Positions 1-6,024 of a stretch of DNA of 20,398 nt are shown piece by piece. Within the stretch, counting starts at the first letter, position 1, and every line of letters starts with the position of its first letter. Where the stretch lies: positions 1-20,398 of the forward strand of contig QALA01000014.1 of the NCBI GenBank assembly GCA_003343565.1, in the 5' to 3' direction. Origin of the DNA: Verrucomicrobiota bacterium. Lineage in GTDB: Bacteria; Verrucomicrobiota; Verrucomicrobiia; Opitutales; Intestinicryptomonadaceae. The position numbers were made by a program, and so were the translations under genes. The notes beneath the pieces were generated by a model. That model did not search any database. It saw nothing but the letters and a program-made list of their open reading frames with translations, and was not told the origin of the DNA.

Positions 1-1
1 G

Positions 2-511
2 GAGGCGACGCCGCACCACATAGCCCTGACCGACGAATCGCTTTCGAGCTACGACACGAATTTCAAAATGTGCCCGCCCGTGCGCTCCAAGAGCGACGCA
101 AACGCCATTGTCAAGGGCCTTGCCGACGGGACGATAGACGTTATCGCAACCGACCACGCGCCGCATTGCGAGGACGAAAAGGACAGAGAGTTCGACGCGG
201 CGCCATTCGGCATAATCGGATTTGAGACCGCCTTCAGCGTCTGCCATCAAGCTCTGGTCGAGAGCGGGAAAATTTCGCTGTCCAGACTCGTCGAACTGAT
301 GTCTGCGCGCCCGGCGCAGCTGCTCGGAATCGAGGGGGGCACGCTGGCAGAGGGCAGGGCGGCGGACTTCGCGCTCATCGACGAAAGGGCTGAGTATTTT
401 TACAACGAGCCGCTGTCGATGTCGCGCAATTCGCCGTGGCTGGGAAAAAAGCTTCGCGCGCGCGTGCTGGCGACGTTCGTCGACGGAAAACCCGTGTACG
501 ACATACGCTGA
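2..511 (+). CDS. pyrC: Dihydroorotase, C-terminal part (5' end outside window)
   Basis: This is the last 169 residues of dihydroorotase, the zinc amidohydrolase that interconverts carbamoyl-aspartate and dihydroorotate in cytoplasmic pyrimidine synthesis. The frame is open from base 2 and has no start here. Family hallmarks are EATPHH near the left edge, YDTNFKMCPPVR (about residues 17-28 of the fragment) and ATDHAPH, whose Asp (fragment residue 51) is the metal-binding/catalytic Asp of the family. The C-terminus carries the usual amidohydrolase tail with a GTLAEGRAADFALID stretch. The YDTNFKM(C/N)PP form fits the class I (PyrC/AllB-like) type; a hydantoinase or allantoinase is possible but less likely. 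Its TGA shares its last base with the ATG of the next gene, so the two are probably translationally coupled. Confidence 0.93.
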   Translation, partial: EATPHHIALTDESLSSYDTNFKMCPPVRSKSDANAIVKGLADGTIDVIATDHAPHCEDEKDREFDAAPFGIIGFETAFSVCHQALVESGKISLSRLVELMSARPAQLLGIEGGTLAEGRAADFALIDERAEYFYNEPLSMSRNSPWLGKKLRARVLATFVDGKPVYDIR

Positions 512-1356
512 TGGCGCCTTTGCTCGCATTGTTGCTGTTTGGATACTGCGCGGCCGCGTTGGGCGTATTCGCCTATTCGAGGTCGGGCGCGAAGGGGATT
601 GCGAAAATCGGATATTCGCTGTCGGACTGTTTTTTGTTTTTCTTTCTGTGCGTTTGCGTGCTTCTGGGCGGCGCGGGCATGGCGTCCATTGTTGAAAACA
701 GCCTGTACGGAAGGTCGGACTGGGCGGTGTTCGCGCCGACGGCGAGCCTTCAGCTGTTTGCAATAGCGGGCATATTCGTGTTCGGAAAATACTCGACCTT
801 CGGGGGATTCGGGTTCTTTCGCTCGGCGACCTTTGCCGACGCGATGTGCGGGGTTAAGTATTTTCTCATGTCGCTTCTGGTCATGCCGTTCGCGATACTC
901 CTGTCCTACTATTGCCTGAAGATTTCCACCGGGGAAACACCGCAGCAGCAGGAGGTGATAGCGGTATTTCGCTCCATCAAGGATTGGAAGGCGATTGCGC
1001 TGGCGATATTCTCGATAGTTGTGCTGGCGCCTATCGCGGAGGAGCTGTTCTTTCGCGGTGCGCTTTACGGAATTTTGCGCGACGGGCTGTTTGGCGAGGC
1101 GTTCATGGGAAGGTTCGCGCCGCCTGAAAAAGCGGCGGCGTTCCTGTCTGCGGTTTGCGTGTCGCTGATATTTGCCGCCATACACCGCAACGCGTTGGCG
1201 TTTTTTCCGCTGTTTACGATGGGAATGATGTTTGTCGGCTGTTATGCCAAGCGCGGCAGCATACTTTCGGCGATAGTCTTTCACGGATTGTTCAACGCGC
1301 TGAATGTCGCGCTCATTCTCGGATTGGGCGACTTGGCATCAAATGGAAATCTTTGA
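511..1356 (+). CDS. CPBP-family intramembrane metalloprotease
   Basis: This is a polytopic membrane protein of 281 residues from the CPBP (CAAX protease / bacteriocin-processing, formerly Abi) family. All three family motifs are visible: EELFFR at residues 177-182 (EExxxR), FAAIH at 221-225 and HGLFN at 258-262 (HxxxN). Hydrophobic segments lie around residues 3-21, 38-60, 72-92, 115-135, 160-176, 210-224, 229-245 and 252-272. The family members cleave substrates inside the membrane through a Glu/His site; the substrate here is unknown. I chose the ATG at 511, which overlaps the pyrC stop by one base. A longer reading from a GTG at 436 would lie inside pyrC and adds a basic, non-family extension. 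The gene also overlaps thiL by 14 bases. No Shine-Dalgarno sequence is evident, which fits coupling to pyrC. Confidence 0.9.
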   Translation: MAPLLALLLFGYCAAALGVFAYSRSGAKGIAKIGYSLSDCFLFFFLCVCVLLGGAGMASIVENSLYGRSDWAVFAPTASLQLFAIAGIFVFGKYSTFGGFGFFRSATFADAMCGVKYFLMSLLVMPFAILLSYYCLKISTGETPQQQEVIAVFRSIKDWKAIALAIFSIVVLAPIAEELFFRGALYGILRDGLFGEAFMGRFAPPEKAAAFLSAVCVSLIFAAIHRNALAFFPLFTMGMMFVGCYAKRGSILSAIVFHGLFNALNVALILGLGDLASNGNL

Positions 1357-2353
1357 CGCATCTAAATCCGCATGGCGGGAGGGCGAAAAGGCCCTGATAG
1401 CGCGCGCATGCCGGCAGTTTGGCGCGTGCGTGCCGCCTTCCCCGTTCGGGCCGGGAGACGACTGCGCCCTCTTGGGGCGCGGAGCCTTTTTGCAAAACGT
1501 ATTCGCCACTTCCGACGCCGTAATTTTCGGGCGGCATTTCGACGCCGACGCTCCGCCGCGGCGCGTCGGGGAGAAGCTCGTCAAGCGCAATGCCAGCGAC
1601 ATCGCCGCAATGGGCGCGGCTCCGAAATTTGCGCTTTTGTGCGCGATATGCTCGAAAGACGTTTCCGCAGATTGGCTGGACGAATTTTGCCGCGGCGCGG
1701 GGCAGTGCGCGGATAGGCTCGGCATAAAGATTGTCGGCGGCGACATGGCGAGCGTGCCGGAAAGGTTTTTTTCGGCGCACATGACGCTTCTGGGTGATTC
1801 GGATTTTCCCGCGCTCTTGAGGGAGGGCGCGCGCGCCGGCGATAAAATCTGCGTCACGGGCGCGCTCGGATTTTCCCGCGAGAGCGGAAGGCATCTCGAC
1901 TTCGAGCCCCGCATTGCGGAGGGCGGATTTCTCGCGCGCCGCTCCTGCGCGTTGAGCCGCGGAGCGGAAGGCGCAAGCGCATGCACGGATATCAGCGACG
2001 GGGTCGCGGCGGATTTGAAGAACCTTCTTTCACCGGAGACTTGCGCGCTTCTTTATTCCGAGCGCATTCCGCGCGCGGAGTTTGGCGGTCTGCGCGCTTC
2101 GCTCGAACGGGCCTTATGCGACGGGGAGGACTACGAGCTTCTCTTTGCCTGGCGCGGGGAATTCGGCCCGCTGGAACGGGAGTGGCGCGGGAACTTTGAA
2201 TGCGAAATTTGCGAAATGGGAAAGATATTCGACGCGTCGGAATTTGCGCGCCGCTTTGGAATCCCCGACGCGCGGCAGTGCGCGAGGGAAATTTTCGTTT
2301 CCGAAAACGGCCGTCCTCCCGCAAGGTTTTCGCGTGGGGGATTCTCCCATTAG
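1343..2353 (+). CDS. thiL: Thiamine-monophosphate kinase
   Basis: ThiL phosphorylates thiamine monophosphate with ATP to give thiamine diphosphate, the last step of cofactor synthesis in the cytoplasm. The 336-residue product is slightly longer than the usual 310-330. Visible motifs are FGPGDDCALL (35-44, N-terminal Mg/ATP loop), RRVGEKLVKRNASDIAAMGA (73-92), VGGDM (131-135), TDISDGVAADL (215-225) and GEDYELLF (261-268), matching the AIRS/PurM-like fold of ThiL in order. The start at 1343 lies inside the end of the CPBP gene; a TTG/GTG-type start at 1304 would add 13 residues with no family match. It is the last gene of the pyrC operon. The roughly 45 residues after GEDYELLF are less typical but stay in frame. 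No ribosome binding site is obvious. Confidence 0.93.
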   Translation: MEIFDASKSAWREGEKALIARACRQFGACVPPSPFGPGDDCALLGRGAFLQNVFATSDAVIFGRHFDADAPPRRVGEKLVKRNASDIAAMGAAPKFALLCAICSKDVSADWLDEFCRGAGQCADRLGIKIVGGDMASVPERFFSAHMTLLGDSDFPALLREGARAGDKICVTGALGFSRESGRHLDFEPRIAEGGFLARRSCALSRGAEGASACTDISDGVAADLKNLLSPETCALLYSERIPRAEFGGLRASLERALCDGEDYELLFAWRGEFGPLEREWRGNFECEICEMGKIFDASEFARRFGIPDARQCAREIFVSENGRPPARFSRGGFSH

Positions 2354-2525
2354 AGCGGCCCGTTGCGCTTAAGGCTCGCCCGTCGGACAGATTTTCAAAA
2401 AGGGGCGCATTGGAGCGTCGGAAAACTTCGGAATCGACGCGGGATTTTGCCCTTTGCGCCAACTCGAATCTGGAGGAGCCGGGAAGGTTTTGAAGTTTTT
2501 ATTATTCTTGTCCGGCGCGCAGGGA

Positions 2526-2562
2526 GGGATTGGCCGGTTGAATGCAATGTGCCGCTAATCCC
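2526..2562 (+). repeat. Long imperfect hairpin after thiL
   Basis: GGGATT (2526-2531) pairs exactly with AATCCC (2557-2562). Inside, GGC/GCT (one wobble), GG/CC and TTG/CAA continue the stem with small bulges around an AATG loop, giving about 14 base pairs. Downstream comes a GCGCG stretch and TTTTATTTT (2571-2579). It may end thiL transcription or be part of a structured leader; the sequence does not decide. Confidence 0.45.
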
Positions 2563-2752
2563 CCCGCGCGTTTTATTTTGCAAAAGAAATCGACGGCGCA
2601 TGGAATGCGCGTTTCGGATTTTTCGCACATGCCCGCGCGCGTGCCCGTCGGGAAACTTCAAAGCGTCAACCGCCTTTCAATATTTTGAACCGACCGAATA
2701 TTGCCGGTTTTTTAAGGCTGTTTGCCGCCCGTTTTCGAAAGGGATATCCGGC

Positions 2753-2769
2753 GCCCCTGCGGGGCTTTT
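2753..2769 (+). terminator. Short GC hairpin with T-run
   Basis: GCCCC (2753-2757), loop TGC, GGGGC (2761-2765), then TTTT. The stem is only five pairs but all G-C. It is a possible intrinsic terminator for the thiL operon, 400 bases after its stop. Confidence 0.35.
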
Positions 2770-2837
2770 CTCGATATTTTCCTGCGAGGGGGTGTAATTT
2801 TAAGCCGTTATAAAATCCAAACGAATGTTCCGAGGAA

Positions 2838-2859
2838 TCTTCTTTTTGAAGAATTTTTT
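2838..2859 (+). terminator. A/T-rich hairpin with T-run
   Basis: TCTTC (2838-2842), T5 loop, GAAGA (2848-2852), then A and six T. The shape is that of an intrinsic terminator but the stem is weak. It lies 200 bases before clpP, so it could end an upstream transcript or act in the clpP leader. Confidence 0.35.
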
Positions 2860-3067
2860 ATCCGGAATTTCTTTTGCATTCGTTCGGCGTGCGGAGGAGT
2901 TTCGCGCGGGAGGAAGAATTTTTGCGCTTTTTGCGCGCGGCGGATTATTTTGTTGAGTTTGCGCGCCGTTTCGTATGAGATTGCAAAATTACATTGTTGA
3001 AAATCCGACGGCGTTTTTGCGGTTAATCCGGCGGATCTTTTTACGATTGAATAAAAAACTCAGGATT

Positions 3068-3667
3068 ATGTCGGAATATTACATACCAACCGTTTTTGAG
3101 CGCGACGGAAGAACGGAGCGTTCGTGGGACGTCTATTCGCGCCTCTTGAAAGACAGAATCGTCTTTATCGGCACGCCGATTAACGACGGAGTGGCCAATG
3201 CGGTCATAGCCCAGCTGCTGTTTCTGCAAATGGAGGATTCCAAGAAGGACGTCCACATATACATTAACAGTCCGGGAGGCTCCCTCACGGCGGGAATGGC
3301 CATTTACGACACCATGAATTTTCTAAGCTGCGACGTCGTCACCTACTGCGTCGGCCAGGCCGCAAGCATGGCTACGATTCTCCTGGCGGCGGGAACGAAG
3401 GGAAAGCGCTTTGCGCTTCCGAATTCCAGCGTCATGATTCACCAGCCGTACGGCGGGGCGTCGGGACAGTCGAGTGACATTACGATAGTGGCCAACGAAA
3501 TTTTGCGCTGGCGCAAAAAGATAAATGAGATTCTCTCCAAGAACACCGGAAAGTCGGTCGAGCAAATCGAGAAGGATTCCGACCGCGACTTCTACATGAC
3601 CGCGGCGGAGGCCATGGACTACGGAATCGTGGACAGGGTCATAGAAAACAAGCGCGAAACCGTTTAG
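3068..3667 (+). CDS. clpP: ATP-dependent Clp protease proteolytic subunit
   Basis: ClpP is the serine peptidase that forms the double seven-membered ring of ClpXP/ClpAP and degrades unfolded or tagged proteins in the cytoplasm. At 199 residues it has the family's normal size. The catalytic triad is complete: Ser100 in GQAASMA, His125 in MIHQPYGG and Asp174 in SDRDFYM. The oxyanion/strand motif INSPGGS is at 67-72. I chose ATG 3068 because the product then starts MSEYYIPTVFERDGRTERS, the usual ClpP N-terminus with a very short or no propeptide. The frame is open back to 2975 but that extension is basic and unlike the family. CAGGA sits only two bases before the ATG, too close for a good binding site. 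clpX follows after seven bases, so the two are co-transcribed. Confidence 0.97.
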   Translation: MSEYYIPTVFERDGRTERSWDVYSRLLKDRIVFIGTPINDGVANAVIAQLLFLQMEDSKKDVHIYINSPGGSLTAGMAIYDTMNFLSCDVVTYCVGQAASMATILLAAGTKGKRFALPNSSVMIHQPYGGASGQSSDITIVANEILRWRKKINEILSKNTGKSVEQIEKDSDRDFYMTAAEAMDYGIVDRVIENKRETV

Positions 3668-3674
3668 CACGAAA

Positions 3675-4910
3675 ATGTCCGACAAGAGCGATTCGTGCAG
3701 TTTCTGCGGGCGTCCCGCCGGCGACGAGGGGCTTATTGCCGGCGGCGACGGCGCCATGATTTGTCCGTCGTGCGTGGGGGCTTTGCACAATGCTCTGGAA
3801 TTGCGCGCGCGCAAGAACGCCGCGCGCAACATGCAGGCCCTGTTTAATTTCGAGCTTAAGACGCCCTCGCAAATGAAGTCGGAGCTCGACAAGTACGTCG
3901 TCGGGCAGGGGGACGCGAAGAAGGTGCTCAGCGTCGCCGTTTACAACCACTACAAGCGCCTGCGCGCCGAGATACTGGAGAAATTGTCGCCCGAATCCGA
4001 ACCCGCCGCGCGCGGATTTGAGGACGTGGAAATCGAGAAGAGCAACGTCCTCCTGATCGGGCCGACCGGAAGCGGAAAGACCTATTTGGCAAGGACGCTT
4101 GCGCGCATGCTGAACGTCCCGTTCGCAATAGCGGACGCAACGACGGTGACCGAGGCCGGATACGTCGGCGAGGACGTGGAAAACATAGTTTTAAACCTCC
4201 TTCGCGCGGCGGATTTCGACGTGCAGCGCGCGCAATGCGGAATAGTCTATATCGATGAAATAGACAAAATCGGACGTCGCACGGAAAACGTCTCGATAAC
4301 AAGAGATGTCGGCGGCGAGGGCGTACAGCAGGCGCTGCTTAAGATTCTCGAAGGCTCGGTGTGCAACATACCCCCGAAAGGCGGGCGAAAGCACCCCGAC
4401 CAGGAGTACATACGCGTAGACACGCGCAACATACTTTTCATATGCGGCGGGGCGTTCGTGGGGCTCGACAAAATTATGGCGAGGCGTTCCAGCGACAGAA
4501 TCTTGGGGTTTGAATCCGGCGTTTCGGACTCAAAAAAGCCGGCTGCGGAGGGGAAAGTGCAGCCGGAAGACTTGGTGTATTTCGGCTTCATACCGGAATT
4601 TATCGGGCGCCTGCCCATTGTATGCACGCTCTCGGAACTTACGAAGGAGGATTTGATTCGCATTCTTGCGGAGACGAAAAACTCGCTCGTCCGCCAGTAT
4701 AAAAAGCTCATGTGGCTTGAGGGCGTGCGGCTGGACTTCACCGACGGCGCAATCGCCCAGATTGCCCAAAAGGCCATAGATTTGGGAACGGGGGCGCGCG
4801 CATTGCGCTCGATTATGGAGTCCATAATGCTCGACGTAATGTTCACCCTTCCGGACAAGAAGCCGTCAAGCGTCATTGTGGATTCCGACGGCAGGGTAGT
4901 CTGCAAATAG
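3675..4910 (+). CDS. clpX: ATP-dependent Clp protease ATP-binding subunit ClpX
   Basis: ClpX is the AAA+ hexameric unfoldase that feeds substrates into ClpP. All parts are present in 411 residues: the N-terminal zinc-binding domain with Cys8, Cys11, Cys30 and Cys33; Walker A GPTGSGKT at 129-136; pore-1 GYVG at 162-165; Walker B VYIDEID at 191-197; the RKH pore loop at 238-240; the ClpP-docking loop at 277-279, here LGF rather than the common IGF; FIPEFIGRLP at 305-314; and sensor-2 GTGARALRS at 371-379. The LGF tripeptide is a conservative change and should still dock in ClpP. The start gives the zinc domain its normal spacing; no Shine-Dalgarno is seen in the seven-base gap after clpP. The length is close to that of E. 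coli ClpX (424). Confidence 0.97.
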   Translation: MSDKSDSCSFCGRPAGDEGLIAGGDGAMICPSCVGALHNALELRARKNAARNMQALFNFELKTPSQMKSELDKYVVGQGDAKKVLSVAVYNHYKRLRAEILEKLSPESEPAARGFEDVEIEKSNVLLIGPTGSGKTYLARTLARMLNVPFAIADATTVTEAGYVGEDVENIVLNLLRAADFDVQRAQCGIVYIDEIDKIGRRTENVSITRDVGGEGVQQALLKILEGSVCNIPPKGGRKHPDQEYIRVDTRNILFICGGAFVGLDKIMARRSSDRILGFESGVSDSKKPAAEGKVQPEDLVYFGFIPEFIGRLPIVCTLSELTKEDLIRILAETKNSLVRQYKKLMWLEGVRLDFTDGAIAQIAQKAIDLGTGARALRSIMESIMLDVMFTLPDKKPSSVIVDSDGRVVCK

Positions 4911-4961
4911 GCTTTTGCCGGGTCCAATTCCGGTTTTCGCAATTTGCAATTTGGAAAAATA

Positions 4962-4988
4962 GCCGCGGTTTTTGCGGCGGACTTTTTT
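4962..4988 (+). terminator. Possible clpX terminator
   Basis: GCCGC (4962-4966) and GCGGC (4974-4978) can pair around a T-rich loop. GGAC and then six T (4983-4988) follow. It lies about 50 bases after the clpX stop on the right strand. The four bases between stem and T-run weaken the call. Confidence 0.4.
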
Positions 4989-5067
4989 GCGCATTTTGCA
5001 CAGGGCTTTTGCGCGTGAATTTCCGCGGCGGATTTCTTCGCATGGACAGTTGCGCGAAAACCGGTTA

Positions 5068-5131
5068 AGTCCTATCGGACTGGCGGATTGCACAAGGGTT
5101 GTTCAAGCGGAGATTCGGCAGTCGTTTTTTT
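5068..5131 (+). other. Pair of mutually exclusive hairpins with T7 tail
   Basis: AGTCC (5068-5072) pairs with GGACT (5077-5081) across a TATC loop. The same segment, GACTG (5078-5082), can instead pair with CAGTC (5119-5123), which is followed by G and seven T. Between them, 5088-5106 forms its own hairpin with a GGG loop and one mismatch. The arrangement resembles an attenuator, but no plus-strand gene follows within the gap. Confidence 0.35.
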
Positions 5132-5288
5132 GTGAACGCATGGTCCGCCGTCCGGATCAGACGCTGCGATTTCGCAATTTCGATTTGCATGCGCCAAAAT
5201 TGCGGAAAGCCCATTAATTATTTTGCCTTTCAAGTTTCGGGTGCGGCTTTTTTCGGGGCTCGGAGCGATTGCGGCGCGCTTTGGCGGG

Positions 5289-5294
5289 TATAAT
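5289..5294 (+). promoter_or_regulatory. TATAAT box, possible -10 element
   Basis: This is a perfect TATAAT. The only -35-like match is TTGCGG at 5269-5274 with a 14-base spacer, which is too short. If real, the transcript would run to the hairpins at 5347 and 5437 and encode no protein. Confidence 0.25.
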
Positions 5295-5346
5295 TTTTTC
5301 ACCGGCGCCTTAATTTCCGCCCGTCTTGCCAAACTCTATTCGCCTG

Positions 5347-5383
5347 GCCGAAAAATTTTTTCGGCGGTTTTATTTTTCGGCGG
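5347..5383. repeat. Palindrome plus direct repeat
   Basis: GCCGAAAAA (5347-5355) and TTTTTCGGC (5357-5365) form a nearly perfect inverted repeat around one T. TTTTTCGGCGG occurs at 5357-5367 and again at 5373-5383, a direct repeat with a 16-base period. As plus-strand RNA the palindrome would fold and be followed by TTTTATTTTT, so it may be a terminator. Confidence 0.45.
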
Positions 5384-5436
5384 GGTATTCGTGTGAAAAA
5401 TATTTTTTGATAGTATCTCCGAAATATTATCCAAAC

Positions 5437-5463
5437 GCCCCGAATGCGCATCGGCGCTTTTTT
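5437..5463 (+). terminator. Plus-strand hairpin with T6
   Basis: GCCCCGA (5437-5443) pairs with TCGGCGC (5451-5457) with one C-C mismatch. Six T (5458-5463) follow. It would end a plus-strand transcript just before the convergent pduO-type gene; clpX ends more than 500 bases upstream, so this may serve a separate RNA. Confidence 0.45.
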
Positions 5464-5467
5464 CTCG

Positions 5468-5497
5468 AAAAACGCTCGCGCGCATGCTGGGGTAGCG
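5468..5497 (-). terminator. Weak terminator for the minus-strand operon
   Basis: On the minus strand CGCT and AGCG can pair over a long loop, followed by five T (complement of 5468-5472). It lies right after the stop of the last operon gene. The stem has only four pairs. Confidence 0.25.
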
Positions 5498-5508
5498 CTA
5501 AAACGCGG

Positions 5509-6024
5509 CTACCGTTGCGAGAAGAGATATAGGAGATCCGCCAGCCGGTTGAGGTATTCGAGCGGCAGCGGGCGGGCCAAAGAACCGGCCTGGCTTAGGG
5601 CGACTACCTCGCGTTCGGCTGAACGGCACTTCGCGCGGGCCATGTCCAACGCGGCCTGAAGCGGAGATTCGCCGGATTGTTTCCAGCCGGAAAACACATT
5701 GCCTTCCCCCTCAAGGGCGTCGATTCTAACCTCTATTTTTTTCAGGTCTTCGGCGGAAATTATGGGGATATTCTTCTCTGCGAGCTTCGGAAAGTCGGCC
5801 TCGTCGGTCGCAAGTTCCGTCATGAGTTTGACGAGCGTCTTTTGAATGTCGAGAATTTCCCCCGCAAGCTCCGTTCCCGCGGCGAACGCGCGCGCCAATC
5901 CAAGAGAGGCCGAAAATTCGTCGACCATGCCGTATGCGCGCACGCGCTGCGACGCCTTTGAAACGGGTCTTGCGAACATGAGGCCGGTTTTCCCGCCGTC
6001 GCCGTTTTTTGTGCTTATCTTCAT
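5509..6024 (-). CDS. pduO: Cob(I)alamin adenosyltransferase, PduO/MMAB type (divergent)
   Basis: The 171-residue product matches the PduO-type family that transfers the adenosyl group of ATP to cob(I)alamin, making coenzyme B12. Seen motifs are TKNGDGGKTGL (5-15, ATP-binding N-terminus), RVRAYGMVDEFSASLGLA (27-44) and the C-terminal KCRSAEREVVAL (132-143) with YLNRLADLLYLFSQR (157-171). Two usual features are changed: the segment after TGL reads MFARP instead of a Gly-Gly pair, and the common FxLPGG loop reads FSGWKQSG. So the assignment to the family is good, the exact activity less certain. The ATG at 6024 overlaps the argS stop by one base and has GGAG eight bases upstream, one of the better binding sites here. 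A longer frame to 6198 lies inside argS. It is the last gene of the minus-strand operon. Confidence 0.82.
   Translation of the reverse strand: MKISTKNGDGGKTGLMFARPVSKASQRVRAYGMVDEFSASLGLARAFAAGTELAGEILDIQKTLVKLMTELATDEADFPKLAEKNIPIISAEDLKKIEVRIDALEGEGNVFSGWKQSGESPLQAALDMARAKCRSAEREVVALSQAGSLARPLPLEYLNRLADLLYLFSQR

Larger units (their letters stand above)
2354..3067. other. Non-coding gap before clpP with many hairpins
   Basis: These 714 bases hold no frame that looks like a protein; the open frames present are Arg/Phe-rich and low in family-like motifs. No tRNA-like TTCGAATC arm is seen. The stretch has several inverted repeats: 2526-2562, 2596-2610 (GCGCAT-GGA-ATGCGC), 2676-2689 (TTCAA-TATT-TTGAA), 2693-2713 (ACCG stem followed by T6), 2753-2769 and 2838-2859. 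The promoter of clpPX must lie here or further upstream. Weak candidates such as TTGAAA at 2997 with GTTAAT at 3022 (19-base spacer) are not convincing. Confidence 0.6.
4911..5508. other. Convergent non-coding gap between clpX and the pduO-type gene
   Basis: Two transcription units point at each other across these 598 bases. No frame resembles a protein family and no tRNA is visible. It contains at least five hairpins (4962-4988, 5068-5131, 5347-5365, 5437-5463 and, on the minus strand, 5468-5497) and a perfect TATAAT at 5289-5294. Much of it is probably terminators, but one or more small RNAs is possible. Confidence 0.6.

Noticed and set aside
400..1284. Long minus-strand frame (294 codons)
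   Set aside because: It lies opposite pyrC and the CPBP gene, is extremely Arg/Lys-rich and shows no family motif; it is a shadow of G/C-rich coding sequence.
2363..2797. Plus-strand frame of 144 codons before clpP
   Set aside because: Arg/Phe/Cys-rich, crosses several hairpins and has no start signal or family match.
4911..5508. tRNA, tmRNA, 6S, SRP or RNase P RNA in the convergent gap
   Set aside because: No T-arm, CCA end, or the conserved strings of these RNAs was recognised; only generic hairpins are visible.
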